Numbered from the stretch's first letter, positions 34,236 to 45,979 are shown. The stretch is DNA of 64,000 nt from Agrostemma githago (GCA_958450325.1 OY288251.1:11612001-11676000); one strand, 5' to 3'. Notes: generated by a model from the letters alone, not told the origin. A program made the numbers and translations.

Positions 34236-36484
34236 ATGCCCGAGTCTGATTCTGAGTCCGAGTCGGAGTCTGAGTTAGAGTTAGAGATCGAGTCTAGTGA
34301 GTCCGGTGCTAGAGTCACTCCTGTAACCTCCCCTCTCCCTTTAGCTATTCCTGGTGTTTTAGGGTCTGTCCCGTGCGCCTTACCTATCCCGCCACTGACT
34401 AATGATCAGATGACAGCTCTTTTTGAGCTATTTTCTAAATTCTCAATCAATAATAACAACCGTTCTGCTTACGACTTGTCTCTTTTTCAAAATACTTTCA
34501 AATTCAAAAATGTTTTGTGCAATGATATTGAGAAACCTGACGAACAGGTACCCCTACCTCCACATCTGATCGAACAGCTAGAGCAAAGGGAATCCCGGAA
34601 CCCGGTAATCGAAGAAATCGAGTCCATTAATGTGGGAACAACCTTAGAACCTCAGATACTTAAAATAGGGTTATCCTTAGATTCCGAGGAGAAACAGCAA
34701 TTCACGAACCTCCTCCAGGAATTCAAAGATGTCTTCGCATGGTCCTACAAGGACATACCGGGGATAGACCAGGAGATAGCTGAACATCATATACCGATCA
34801 AAGACGGATTCAAGCCGGTTAAACAGAAGTTCTGCCGAATGAGGCCCGAATGGTCCCTTAAGGTCAAGGAGGAAGTCGACAAACAATTCAAAGCTGGTTT
34901 CATACAAGTATCTGAATATCCGTATTGGGTTGCAAACATCGTGCCGGTTCCTAAAAAGAACGGTAAGGTGCGTGTCTGTGTAGATTTTTGGGATCTTAAC
35001 AAGGCGAGCCCGAAAAACGATTTACCGTTACCACACATCGATATACTGGTGGATAACACAACTGATCATGTCCTTCTATCATTTATGGACGGGTATGTCG
35101 GGTATAACCAGATAAAAATGGCAGAAGAAGATATGAGTAAGACCACCTTCATTACACCTTGGGGTACTTACTGCTATACTGTCATGTCATTCGGTCTTAT
35201 AAACGCCGGTGCCACATATCAACGAACCGCCACAACTTTATTACATGACATGATGCATAAAGAAGTGGAAGTTTACGTGGACGACATGATCGTTAAATCT
35301 AAAAACAGGGACGGTCACATCACCGCTCTGAGAAAGTTCTTTACCCGATTACGCAAGTACAACATGAGGTTAAATCCTCAAAAGTGCAGTTTCGGGGTAA
35401 CATCTGGCAAATTACTGGGTCATATCGTTAGCCAACGTGGCATCAAAGTCGATCCAGCTAAAATCAAAGCCATTACCAAGATGCAACCTCCTAAAACCGA
35501 AAAAGAAATAAGAGGATTTCTAGGGAAGGTCCAGTACATCAGCAAATTCATTTCAAAGTTAACCATGGTGTGTGAACCCATTTTCAAAAAACTGAAGATA
35601 GGAGAACGAATACTGTGGGACGACAAATGTCATTGGCCTTCGATAGAATCAAGAAAATCTTATCTGCACCACCAGTTTTGATGCCACCTTAACCCGGTTT
35701 GCCTTTGTCGTTATACCTAACAACGATCGAGACAGCCATGGGGGCTATGTTAGCTCAGACGGTCAACTCCGAAAAACGTGATATCTACTACATCAGCAAA
35801 AAGGTTTTAGAGTATGAATGCAAGTACACCATGCTTGAAAAGACGTTTTTAGCTCTTGTCTAGGCCACTAAAAAACTTCGACACTACATGCTCAGCTACG
35901 AGATACCGGTGCTGTCTAAAATGGATCCAATCAAGTACCTCTTCGAAAAGCCCATCCTCAACGGCAGAATGTCTAGATGGACTTTGATGTTGGCAGAATT
36001 TGACTTAAAGGTCGTACCCTTAAAAGATATTAAGGGCCGGGTAGTAGCCGAGTTTCTCGCCGATAGTCCCATACCCGAAGAAGGACACACTTGGTCCTTC
36101 CCAGATGAAGATATTTTCCATACCGATACCGAAACATGGGACTTATACTTCGACGGGGCATCTAATTTCCGAGGATTCGGAGTTGGGGTTTTTTTAATCT
36201 CGCCAAAAGGGGAACATACTCCCGTGTCCATCAAGTTGGACTTCGATGTTACCAATAATCCCGCTAAGTACGAAGCATGTATCCACGGGCTGCAAGCCGC
36301 TGCCGATTTGGGGGTCACAAACCTCCGAGTACACGACGATTCATCTCTGGTCATTAATCAAGCGCTCCAAAAATGGAAAACTCGGAATGCTAATCTCGTG
36401 GCCTACCAGGCACGGGTAAGGGATCTCGAGAAACAATTCCAAAAGGTAGAGTATATATACTTACCTCGGGAAGAAAATCAGTTC
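34236..36484 (+). pseudogene. Tat-2 reverse transcriptase and RNase H
   Basis: It starts with a Ser/Glu-rich linker (SDSESESESE), then RT: VPVPKKNGKVRVCVDFWDLN, SFMDGYVGYNQI, PFGL-equivalent SFGLINAGATYQR, and YVDD at 35274-35285 (intact). The frame breaks at about 35630 by a 1-nt deletion relative to Tat-1, with further stops (about 35694, 35864). RNase H resumes at 35888 (LYFDGASNF, KYEACIHGLQ, HDDSSLVINQ). At 36484 the frame is cut by Copia-2 just after ENQFA. RT and RNase H copy the RNA genome to DNA. Downstream integrase is at 42505. Confidence 0.85.
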
Positions 36485-36489
36485 GCAGA

Positions 36490-37213
36490 TGTTGGAGAAT
36501 AGGGGCTAAGTCCTTATCTCTAACTGTCCCACATAGGAAGAGTAGTAGTGTCTTATGGTATTTATATACACTACTCTAACTATGGGTATCACTAGTGGTG
36601 AAAGGGGTCATTTTATATGGACCTGCGAGGTGCTTAATTCACCTCGCACACGCGCGCGCGTGCCTGTGCCCGAGCCCGGCCCGGATCTGGATTCGAGATT
36701 CGAGATTTGGGATTTGGCAAATCGCCTGCGGCGGGCGATGCCTTTCTTTTTGGGCCTGAGTTTTCTGTTGAGTTGCTGCTGCTCAGTCAAATGTGACTGT
36801 TAGTGGGGAGTTATTTACTCCATTTTCACAGCCTGCTGCTGCTATCAAGTTGTTGGTTTCTCAACCTCCTCTTTTATTTCTCTAAATAGCAGTAGCCTCA
36901 GCACTACAGAACATACGACACATACACTAATCCTATTCTCAATCCATCTTCTTCCTTCCATCTTTTCACAATAATGATTTTTGGGTATCGTATTTCTGTC
37001 GTTCCATAGCTCCGAACCTCAAGTGGGTGAGTCTCGGTGCTGCAGTGTCAAACCTTGGGGAACTACCAGTGCTTGCTGATTGCCACCTCGGTCGAGCCGG
37101 AAAATAGATTTCAAGGCAGAGACCTCCTTACCTCGTCGCTGCAAAAATCGCTACTCTCGGTTACCTCTTCTCCTCTCCCTCCCTCTGTTCAATTCTGTCC
37201 AATAATCACAACA
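36490..37213 (+). repeat. Copia-2 5' LTR
   Basis: 724 bp, with a CG-alternating run (36650-36662) and a TATA-like TTTATATACA at about 36559. Confidence 0.9.
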
Positions 37214-37241
37214 ATTTGAAAACTATTTTGTTGCTGTAACA

Positions 37242-38650
37242 ATGTCTGTTGTGTCAAAATTGGTTCCTGATTTGTCTAAAATTGAACAATTGGATGGTAA
37301 CAATTACAAACGATGGTCTCAGAAACTACTGATGTTTTTTTAACAACTCGATATTGATTATGTGTTGTCTGAGGATTGTCCCGTTCCTGTTGTCGCGTCC
37401 ACTACTGTCGAGGCTACTCCTCCTATCGCGTCTGTTATCAAGTCTAACGATTCAAGTCTAACGATGATGCTATCAAAAAGTACGAAAAAGATAATAAGAC
37501 TTCTCGTTGTCATATTCTGAACAACATGACTAACACCCTGTTTGATTTATTTACTCCTAATAAGTCGGCTATATTTATTTGGGAGTCGTTAGAGTCAAAA
37601 TATGGGTCTGATGATGCTGGGAAAAAGAAATATGTTGTCGGAAAATGTCTAGAATTTGTTATGGAGGATGGTGAACCAATAATGGAGCAAGTGCATATTT
37701 ATGAAAACCTGTGTGCTGATGTCATAAATGAAGGGATGAAACTGTGTGATGTTTTTCTTGCTAATGCACTACTCGAAAAATTCCCTCCTTCCTGGTCTGA
37801 CTATGGAAATCACCTTAAACATAAGAAAAAAGACTTGTCCCTCCAAGACCTTGTAGGTCATATGAGGACCGAAGAGGCTAATCGTCTTAAAGATAAACTA
37901 GTTGCTCTACCTGTTAATGCTGCTAAAGTTAATATGGTTGTAGTTGAGTCTGGTGGTCCGTCTAATGCTGACAAGTCCAAGGGAAAAAATAAGGGGAAAA
38001 ATAAGAATGGTCAGGGTTAGGTTCAGAGTCAGGGTAAGAAAAATGGTCCAGGAAAACACACCAAACCCGTTCCCAAAATCCAAAAACCTAAGGGTACTCT
38101 TGTCTGCTTCGTGTGTGGGAAAAGCGGTCACAAAGCTTACCAGTGTACTCACAAGAAAACTGCTGAAGCAAATGTTGCTGTTACTGATGATGGAGTCATT
38201 GTTGTTGTGGTTGTTGACGCTAATTTGGTGGGAAATGCTGCTGAATGGGTGCTGGATACTGGCGCTTCAAGACACCTCTGTGCTGAAAAGGGGATGTTTG
38301 CCGAGTTCGAGGAAGTGGCCAACGGGGAATGTGTTTACATGGGTAATTCTTCATCTGCAGTGATCTCCGGAAAAGGCAAGATCTTTCTCAAACTCTCCTC
38401 AGGAAAAACTCTCGCCCTGACAAATGTGTTGTATGTTCCTTCTTTACGTCGAAACCTTGTGTCTGGCGCTTTACTTAACAAAGCTGGGTTGAAGCTTGTT
38501 TTTGAAGCTGAAAAGGTAGTAATGTCGCGTAATGGGGACTTTGTCGGGAAGGGATATTTGTCTGAGGGTTTGTTTATTTTGAACACTGATTTTGATTTTA
38601 ATAATATTGCTTCCACTTTTGCTTATATCGTTGAATCTCTTGATATCTGA
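37242..38650 (+). pseudogene. Copia-2 gag and protease
   Basis: The ATG at 37242 opens MSVVSKLVPDLSKIEQLDG (gag N-terminus, with NYKRWSQKLL). A stop TAA follows at 37341, and a 14-bp tandem duplication (37438-37451, 37452-37465) shifts the frame by two. In the new frame gag continues (37526-38017), with a TAG at 38018, then a CCHC knuckle (CFVCGKSGHKAYQC, 38105-38146) and protease (LDTGASRHLC, near 38253). A tryptophan codon turned TGA at 38648 separates it from integrase. Apart from these points the frame is continuous into the next feature. Confidence 0.88.
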
Positions 38651-41278
38651 CATGGTAGATTAGGTCATGTGAATGTAGATTATATTAAAAAGTTTAGAAA
38701 GATGAGTCTAATTCCAAGCTTAACTAATAAAGAATTTTCGAAGTGTGCTAGCTGTGTTGAGGCTAAATTCACTAAAAAACCTAGTAAACCAGTTTCTGCT
38801 AGGAGTACGAGTCTTCTTGAATTAATTCACACCGACCTAGATGATTTCAAGAATACTTCAAGTAGAGGCGGTAAGCATTATTATGTCACCTTTATAGATG
38901 ACTGTTCAAGATACACTAGAGTACATTTGCTTAGGACTAAAGACGAAGCAGAACAATCGTTTATAAACTTTAAAACCGAAGTCAAAAATCAGCTCGACAG
39001 GAAAATAAAAAGGGTAAGGTCTGACAGAGGGGGCGAGTATAGGTCCGATTACTTAGTTGATTTCTGTGAGAAAAACGGATTAATCCATGAGTATAGTCCA
39101 CCTTACTTACCTCAGTCTAATGGTGTAGCTGAACGTAAAAACATAACTTTAAAGGAAATGATGAATGCTATGCTCTTAAGTTCTGGTCTTTCTGATGATA
39201 TGTGGGGGGAAGCAATTTTATCGGCTTGTCATATTCTTAACCGTGTTCCCCATAAGAAAATAGATAAGAATCCCTACGAGATTTGGAAGGGCTACCCTCC
39301 TAACCTGAGCTTCCTTAGGGTGTGGGGTTGTTTAGCTAAGGTGGGTTTACATGAGTTTAGGAGACCCACAGTTGGACCAAAAACCTACGATTGTGTGTTT
39401 ATCGGATATGCACAGAATAGCTCTGCTTATAGATTCATGTCTTTAAATGATCGTTCTATATCTGAAGCTAGAGATGCTGAATTTTTTGAGCATGTTTTTC
39501 CATTAAAGAAGAATGTTGAATCACCTTCTGTTTTACCTGTTACATCTGTTGATATGTCTACAAATGCTAGCACTTCTACTGATCATAATGTTGAACCTAG
39601 AAGGAGTAAAAGAACTAGATGTGCAAAGAACTTTGGTGATGATTTTGTCTCAACATTCCTATCTAAACATGGTTACTCTATCTGTGCTAGTGAAGAGTTT
39701 GTGTTTGCTTTTTTAATAGAAGAGGATCCAAAAACATATGATGAAGCAATGAAATCCATTGATGCTAATTTTTGGAAAGATGTTATTAAAAATGAACTTG
39801 ATTCTATTTCTCATAATCAGACTTGGGAGTTAACTGATTTACCCAAAGGTTGCAAGCCCATTAGTAGTAAATGGGTGTTTAGAAAGAAAATGAGACCTGA
39901 CGGTTCAATAGAAAGGTTCAAAGCTAGACTTGTGGTTAGAGGCTTTACACAAAAGAAAGACATTGACTATTTCGATACTTATTCACCTGTGACCAAAATC
40001 TCAACCATAAGAATTCTGATTGTGTTAGCTGCTATTCATAACCTAGTTATACATCAGATGGATGTTAAAACTGCTTTTTTGAATGGTGATCTAAGAGAGG
40101 AAATCTATATGACGCAACCTGAAGGATTTGTGGTCAAGGGTCAAGAGAATAAAGTGTGTAAACTAAACAAATCACTTTATGGTCTAAAACAAGCACCAAA
40201 ACAGTGGTATGAGAAATTTAACAGCACTTTGATAACAAATGGCTATATGGTTAACAACTCTGATTCATGTGTGTATTCGAAGATGTTTGGATCTGACTAT
40301 GTGATCATATGCCTGTATGTTGATGATATGCTAATTTTTGGTAATAATGTGAATGTTGTAATTAAAACCAAAGATTTTTTGTCATCACAAATTGAGATGA
40401 AGGACCTAGGAGAAGCTGATGTAATCATAGGAGTTAAGGTTACCCGAAACTCTAAAGGAATCTCTTTGAGTCAATCTCATTATGTTGAAAAAGTGTTAAA
40501 GAAATTTGACTGTTTTGATGTCGAGCCTGCTAGAACACCCTATGATGCTAGTATATCTTTGTGTAAAAACTTGGGTAAGAGTGTTTCCCAAGAAGAATAT
40601 GCTAAAATTCTAGGTAGTGTAATGTTTCTTATGAACTGTACACGACCAGACATTGGTTATGCCGTTAGTAGACTGAGTCGTTACACTCATAACCCTAGTT
40701 CTGAACATTGGACTGCACTTCATCGTTTACTAAGATACCTAAAAGGAACAGTTGATCTGTGTCTGCATTACAATAAATTTCCAGTTGTATTGGAAGGATA
40801 TAGTGATGCGAATTGGGTTACAGGAAACGACCAAATATGTTCTACTAGTGGTTATGTTTTTACCATGGGTGGATGTGCTGTATCGTGGAAGTCCTCTAAA
40901 CAGACTTGTATGGCACGCTCTACCATGGAGTCAGAGTTCATAGCTCTTGAGTTAGCAGGACAGGAGGCTGATTGGTTGAGAAACCTACTAGCCGATGTGC
41001 CTATGTGGGGAAGTCGGCAGACACCGGTCTCTCTACACTGTGACTGCCAAGCAGCCATTGGAGTTGCTAAAAACAGTGTCTATAATGCAAAAAAGAGACA
41101 TATGCGAATTAGACACGCTGCAGTAAGACAACTCCTTGAAAATGAAGTAATAGCTGTGGACTATGTGAAGTCCGAATGCAATCTTGCTGATCCCCTCACT
41201 AAGGGGTTGCCTAGGAGACAAGTTGTTGACTTGTCGAGGGGAATAGGGCTTAGGTCCTTAAGTCAAGTTAAAGAGTGA
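38651..41278 (+). CDS. Copia-2 integrase-RT-RNase H (long intact frame)
   Basis: The frame is open from just after the TGA (38651; first ATG 38669) for about 870 codons. Integrase: zinc finger (HGRLGH..CASCVEAK), D-D-E core (HTDLDDF, SDRGGEY, NGVAERKN), then GKGY-type C-terminal motifs. RT: HQMDVKTAFLNGDL, LYGLKQAPKQW, YVDD near residue 550 (40316-40327). RNase H: GYSDANW, ARSTMESEFIALE, LHCDCQAAI; it ends ADPLTKGLPR plus a short tail. All catalytic residues are visible. It would need translation through the upstream stop to be made in its normal context. Confidence 0.88.
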   Translation, partial: HGRLGHVNVDYIKKFRKMSLIPSLTNKEFSKCASCVEAKFTKKPSKPVSARSTSLLELIHTDLDDFKNTSSRGGKHYYVTFIDDCSRYTRVHLLRTKDEAEQSFINFKTEVKNQLDRKIKRVRSDRGGEYRSDYLVDFCEKNGLIHEYSPPYLPQSNGVAERKNITLKEMMNAMLLSSGLSDDMWGEAILSACHILNRVPHKKIDKNPYEIWKGYPPNLSFLRVWGCLAKVGLHEFRRPTVGPKTYDCVFIGYAQNSSAYRFMSLNDRSISEARDAEFFEHVFPLKKNVESPSVLPVTSVDMSTNASTSTDHNVEPRRSKRTRCAKNFGDDFVSTFLSKHGYSICASEEFVFAFLIEEDPKTYDEAMKSIDANFWKDVIKNELDSISHNQTWELTDLPKGCKPISSKWVFRKKMRPDGSIERFKARLVVRGFTQKKDIDYFDTYSPVTKISTIRILIVLAAIHNLVIHQMDVKTAFLNGDLREEIYMTQPEGFVVKGQENKVCKLNKSLYGLKQAPKQWYEKFNSTLITNGYMVNNSDSCVYSKMFGSDYVIICLYVDDMLIFGNNVNVVIKTKDFLSSQIEMKDLGEADVIIGVKVTRNSKGISLSQSHYVEKVLKKFDCFDVEPARTPYDASISLCKNLGKSVSQEEYAKILGSVMFLMNCTRPDIGYAVSRLSRYTHNPSSEHWTALHRLLRYLKGTVDLCLHYNKFPVVLEGYSDANWVTGNDQICSTSGYVFTMGGCAVSWKSSKQTCMARSTMESEFIALELAGQEADWLRNLLADVPMWGSRQTPVSLHCDCQAAIGVAKNSVYNAKKRHMRIRHAAVRQLLENEVIAVDYVKSECNLADPLTKGLPRRQVVDLSRGIGLRSLSQVKE

Positions 41279-41761
41279 TACTTGACTAGGTCCAAAGTCT
41301 CCATTTCTATGGCATTGTATGGGTTCATAGCCTTAATGGTGGTGCTTTTGAGACGCACTTGATGAACTATACATTTGGATGGACTTATGTCCTTAATGGC
41401 TCACGTGAGAAGTGCTATTGAGAAGCGCTTGAGCCACCTACATAGGTGTAACAATCATAAGACTATGAGAAGTCCTATGATTACACTTATAAGTACCAAG
41501 GTAAACGCACGGCTTTTAAGAGCGCGTTACACATTGAAATCGCGAAACGACCTTAATTTTGAAGGTATGATATGTGTTGTGGGGGGGTATCAACCGAAGC
41601 TCAGTTAGGAATTCAAATCAAAAGATATTCACTCACTGAAAGTAAGTTGTTTCCTCACTTCACTAAAGTGTCAATTCAAATCGAAAGATATTGATACCTA
41701 AGTATCCACCCTTCCTTTACTCAGGAATCTCTCTCTGTTTCTGTAGCCCCTAGTGGGGGAT
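41279..41761 (+). other. Copia-2 3' untranslated region
   Basis: Non-coding. It ends in the polypurine tract AGTGGGGGAT beside the 3' LTR. Nothing else recognised. Confidence 0.6.
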
Positions 41762-42499
41762 TGTTGGAGAATAGGGGCTAAGTCCTTATCTCTAATTGTC
41801 CCACATAGGAAGAGTAGTAGTGTCTTATGGTATTTATATACACTACTTTAACTATGGGTATCACTAGTGGTGAAAGGGGGTCATTTTATATGGACCTGCG
41901 AGGTGCTTAATTCAGCTCGCACACGCGCGCGCGTGCCCAAGCCCGGCCCGGATTCGAGATTCGGGATTTGGCAAATCGCCTGCGGCGGGCCATGACTTTT
42001 TTTTTGGGCCTGACTCGGTTTGGTTGGTTTAGGGTTTATGTGTGGGGGGCGTGTTCTGTTGAGCTGCTGCTGCTCAATGTGACTGTTAGTGGGGAGTTAT
42101 TTACTCCACTTTCACAGCCCGCTGCTGCTATCAAGGAGTTGGTTTCTCAACCTCCTCTTTTGTTTCTTTAAATAGCAGTACCCTCAGCACTACAGAACAT
42201 ACGACACATACACTAATCCTCTTCTCAATCCATCTTCTTCCTTCCATCTTTTAACAATAATGATTTTTGGGTATCGTATTTCTGTCGTTCTATAGCTCCG
42301 AACCTCAAGTGGGTGAGTCTCAGTGCTGCAGTGTCAAACCTTGGGAAACTACCGGTGCTTGCTGATCGCCACCTCGGTCGAGCCGAAAAATAGTTTTCAA
42401 GGCAAAGGCCTCCTTACCTCGTCGCTGCAAAAATCGCTACTCTCGGTTACCTCTTCTCCTCTCCCTCCCTCTGTTCAATTCTGTCCAATAATCACAACA
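41762..42499 (+). repeat. Copia-2 3' LTR
   Basis: 738 bp, partner of 36490-37213. Differences include a longer block around 42010-42060 (GGTTTGGTTGGTTTAGGG). Confidence 0.9.
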
Positions 42500-42504
42500 G
42501 CAGA

Positions 42505-43767
42505 TGCACTCTCAAAATTTGCATCTTTATTGAATATTCCCGATCACTTGACCAGTATGCCAATTTGTGTCGAAAGACGGTCTGAGCCGGCATACGTCCA
42601 CGACATCGAAGAAATCGAGATACCTGATCCTGAGCCATGGTATCAAGCTGTCCTAACATACTTAGCAACCGGGGAATATCCACCCGGAGCCGACAGTCGA
42701 GCCAAGAAAGCCTTACGAAGGCTGGCAACCCAGTTTGTCCGTACCGACGACGGACAACTATACAAAAAGACAGCACAAGGGGCTCTTCTCCTATGTATTG
42801 ATAAAACTAAAGCCGAAAAGGTTATGGCCAAAGTACACGACGGCGAGTGCGACCCACACATGAATGCCCAGATGTTAGTCCAAAAAATCATGAGGCTCGG
42901 ATATTACTGGAATAGCATGGAAACCGACTGCCAGTTATATGTCAAGCACTGCCATAACTGTCAGATCTTCGCCAATGTACAGCACATGCCACCGTTCTTA
43001 CTATATACCATGACGTCACCTTGGCCATTTTCGACATGGGGGATCGACATAATCGGGAATAAATCCTTCTGGAACCGGTGGACACAGCTTCATTTTGGTA
43101 GCTATCGACTATTTCACAAAATGGGTCAAAGCTGAATCTTACCGTATTCTCAACGCCAAGCATGTTGCCAAGTTTATCCAAAACAAGATAATATGCCGGT
43201 ATGGGATCCCGCACGAACTTATCAGTGACCACGGGACTCATTTTCAAGCCGAGACAGCAACCCTGCTAACTAAGTATAAGATTCAAAGGCATACATCTTC
43301 TCCCTACTGACCCCAAACAAATGAAGCGGTAGAAGCGGCTAATAAAACGATTGTCACCATACTAAAAAAGATGGCTGGCAATTACCGGGATTGGCCCGAT
43401 AAAATACCCTTTGCACTATGGGGACACCGGACGTCAATCCGTACAGCAATCGGTGCAACGCCGTATTACCTAAAATACGGAATGGAAGCGGTCCAGCCGG
43501 TCGAGTTGGAAGTGTCGTCTCTCCGGATTCTACTAGAAAGTCAAGTACCTGAAGCTGATTGAGTTCGAGCACGGTATGACTCGCTAGTCCTGTTAGACGG
43601 ACGACGATCTTGTGCCCTCAATATTATCCAGATATATCAGAAGAGGATCCAACGAGCCTTCAATAAAAGGGTGAGGCCCAGGAACATCAAAGAAGGGGAT
43701 TTGGTTCTCAAGTCTGTTCGAGCCGTACTACTAGTGGACCCGAGGGGAAAATTCAAACCTAATTGGG
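42505..43767 (+). pseudogene. Tat-2 integrase, C-terminally deleted
   Basis: It continues the pol frame after Copia-2 (ALSKFASLLNIPDHL). The zinc finger is intact here (HDGECDPH..CHNCQ), followed by WGIDIIG. The frame then shifts near 43062 and resumes (VAIDYFTKW, SDHGTHFQ), with stops at 43308 and 43560 and E in NEAVEAANKT. At about 43767 (PNW) the sequence jumps into the antisense gene: the integrase C-terminus and the 3' part of the antisense gene, about 1.9 kb in Tat-1, are deleted. Confidence 0.85.
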
Positions 43768-44183
43768 AGTGGGAGTAACTCTTACACCCCCGGAATTCAT
43801 AAACTTGTCGGCTAAGTCCAACAAAGAAATGGAGTCTCCCCGCACCATGCGATCCGTCTCAGCGTGAGACAAGCCAAGAAAATATCTTAATCTCCTCCTT
43901 GGGTCAGGATAGAACAGAGGAATAGCAGGACGAGCGTTAGGGCACCAACCGCCGATAGCTGCAATCTCTTCGGGAAGAGGACATATTTCTCCTCGAGGAA
44001 ATGCGAAAACATGGTGAGTAGTATCCAAAAGGATAGGCAAGCATCCAGAAAGTGTGAATCTACCCTAAGTCGTTGGAGTGGGAATAAAGCAGTAATTCCC
44101 ATTTGAGTCAATTGAACTTTGTCTTCGTCTAGTAAGTACTGGGACCACGTCTGAAGCATTGCAGTCAAATGTTTGATACCCAT
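43768..44183 (-). pseudogene. Tat-2 antisense extra gene, 5' remnant
   Basis: On the minus strand ATG 44183 opens MGIKHLTAMLQTW, homologous to the Tat-1 gene at 12735. TATAAATA (44282-44275) lies 92 bp upstream. The homology continues, with a frameshift, through FPRGEICPLPEEIAAIGGWCPN and SHAETDRMVRG to DKFMN (about 43795), then is cut by the deletion at 43768. It keeps the tryptophan that is a stop in Tat-1. Function unknown. Confidence 0.7.
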
Positions 44184-44842
44184 AGCAAGAGCTTTTCCTT
44201 AAGAGTCTAAAAGGTTTTGAGAAAAGAGAGGAAGATTTGGGTTGAGATATGAAAATTAAAAGCAAGGAACCCTCTATTTATAATAGAAAATCCCTTCCTA
44301 ATTGCCTTAGGAATAGGGATTCTTATCATATCTCCTAATTCACATAGGCGTGGGCTCAACCCAAAAGGCTTTAGGAATCCTCTTCAGAATCTGATACAAG
44401 AATCAAGTCATCCCGACTATTCCTATTTTCAAGAAAAGTCAAAATTTGCACCAATTTTCAAAGTTTTTTCAAAAAAATCATTTTTTTGCTTCCGCAGCAT
44501 GAGTCGGTGTCTCGCCTAAGTGTTACATGCAAATTGCTATGTGTCAGCATACAGGTACACCCAAGACTTCAGAAGCAAGCTTATGCAACTCATTAAAACT
44601 CCCTAGCGGGAAACACGGGATATGTTTGCAAACGGGCACACCCATAGCTTCTTAGGCAAGTCCCTACGGAACTATTAGCATCCATTCAGGTATGATTTCT
44701 ATCTTATGGTTGGCGAGCCCTTCACGCAAGTCTATTGGACTATAAACGACCCGACCGGAAGTCTGCCAGATCTTAATCCTCGATTGACCTGGTAGCTACT
44801 CTGACTTTCGCCTTGTCCAAGCCTCAGTCAGAGTGGGGGCTC
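44184..44842 (+). other. Tat-2 3' untranslated region and polypurine tract
   Basis: Non-coding for gag-pol; it also contains the antisense promoter. The polypurine tract GAGTGGGGGCTC (44831-44842) abuts the 3' LTR. Confidence 0.75.
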
Positions 44843-45273
44843 TGTAGACACCCACATTTTGACCGCCAGGTGTCTATAGCAGTTTCCAAAAAACACCCGA
44901 TGATGATCGGACGTAAACATGACTTAATACGCTCAATTTTGGACTCGAAATCAGTAGTAATTGGCGCGAGCTTTTAGCGGAGTAAAAATTTCACCAAACA
45001 GACCTCAAATTCAGGCCCAGTGGGTCATTTCCAGTCAAATAAGACTAATTTGGGTCAAAACCGAGACCAAGGGCAAAACCGTCTTTTAGCAACCGGGTCA
45101 AACCCCGGTCAAAGACATTTTCGAGATAAAAAATATGTCACGCGGCATTCGAGAATCCAATTGGAAGTCTGATTCCTCACAAAAATCAGCCATGGAGAAG
45201 GATTAAGCAACCAAAACTCTCCATTAAAGATAAAAATCGATCTCCAAAAGGAGACCCTTACTCGGCTCAGACC

Positions 45274-45381
45274 CACTCGATCGAGTGGACCGGCCACTCG
45301 GTCGAGTGAGCTCATAAAAACCGCCAAATCCAGCGTCAGACCGGGCACTCGATCGAGTGTTGTGCACTACTCGATCGAGTG
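45274..45381. promoter_or_regulatory. Palindrome module upstream of Tat-2 3' LTR TATA box
   Basis: Sites start at 45274, 45295, 45346 and 45368 (steps 21, 51, 22), the same geometry as in the 5' LTR. Confidence 0.75.
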
Positions 45382-45819
45382 GCCTCCTTTTCACCCAAAA
45401 CAAGGTGTTTCTTCCCATGCAAGAAAGTCTCTTCTATCCACAAACGGAATCCCGCTTCACCCCAACCGGTTGCTTTCTTCCTTTACAAGCAATCTATTTC
45501 CTATCCAAGCCGGGTATCTCCTATCCCAAGTGAGGTGTTTCATCCTATAAATACCTCATCCTCACAACACCTACAGCACACACAACATACACAATACAAT
45601 GCATTCATAGCATCCCGACATCAACCTGAATCTCTAGCAACTTTAAGCAAAGTATACAAAAATATCATCCCGATTCTCCTTTAGAAAACTTATAGGATAA
45701 CCGAACCAAGCTAAGCTAAAATACAACACCTTATACGCGATCTAGCAAAATTATCGATTTTTCCAAAAAAGCAATTTTGAAATCAAAAAAACGAAACGAA
45801 TCATAGCTCGTACAGGGGG

Positions 45820-45979
45820 CACTCAATCGAGTGGCACCCCAAATCAGAGGCAGAACACTTTTCTCGAGGACCACTCGATCAAGTGTCATACCTGACTCGA
45901 TCGAGTGGCACCTCAAAATCGAAGCAGGAGGGTTTTTCAAGAGGCACTCGACCGAGTCCCTCCATAACTCGATCGAGTG
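45820..45979. promoter_or_regulatory. Second palindrome module in Tat-2 3' LTR
   Basis: Sites start at 45820, 45872, 45894, 45945 and 45966 (steps 52, 22, 51, 21). Two carry single-base changes against the 5' LTR copies. Confidence 0.75.

Larger units (their letters stand above)
36490..42499 (+). mobile_element. Copia-2: Ty1-copia element inserted in Tat-2 pol
   Basis: LTRs are 36490-37213 (724 bp) and 41762-42499 (738 bp), TGTTGGAGAATAGG...AATCACAACA, flanked by a perfect TSD GCAGA (36485-36489, 42500-42504). A purine run (AGTGGGGGAT) precedes the 3' LTR. The LTRs differ by several indels, so this element looks older than Copia-1. No standard tRNA-Met primer site is visible after the 5' LTR. 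Gag, protease, integrase, RT and RNase H are all recognisable; three stops and one frameshift interrupt them. Confidence 0.92.

Noticed and set aside
34236..43767. Possible endogenous pararetrovirus (caulimovirid) in the RT region
   Set aside because: Flanking LTRs, TSD, an integrase with H-H-C-C and D-D-E motifs and a tRNA-Arg primer site identify a Ty3-gypsy retrotransposon.
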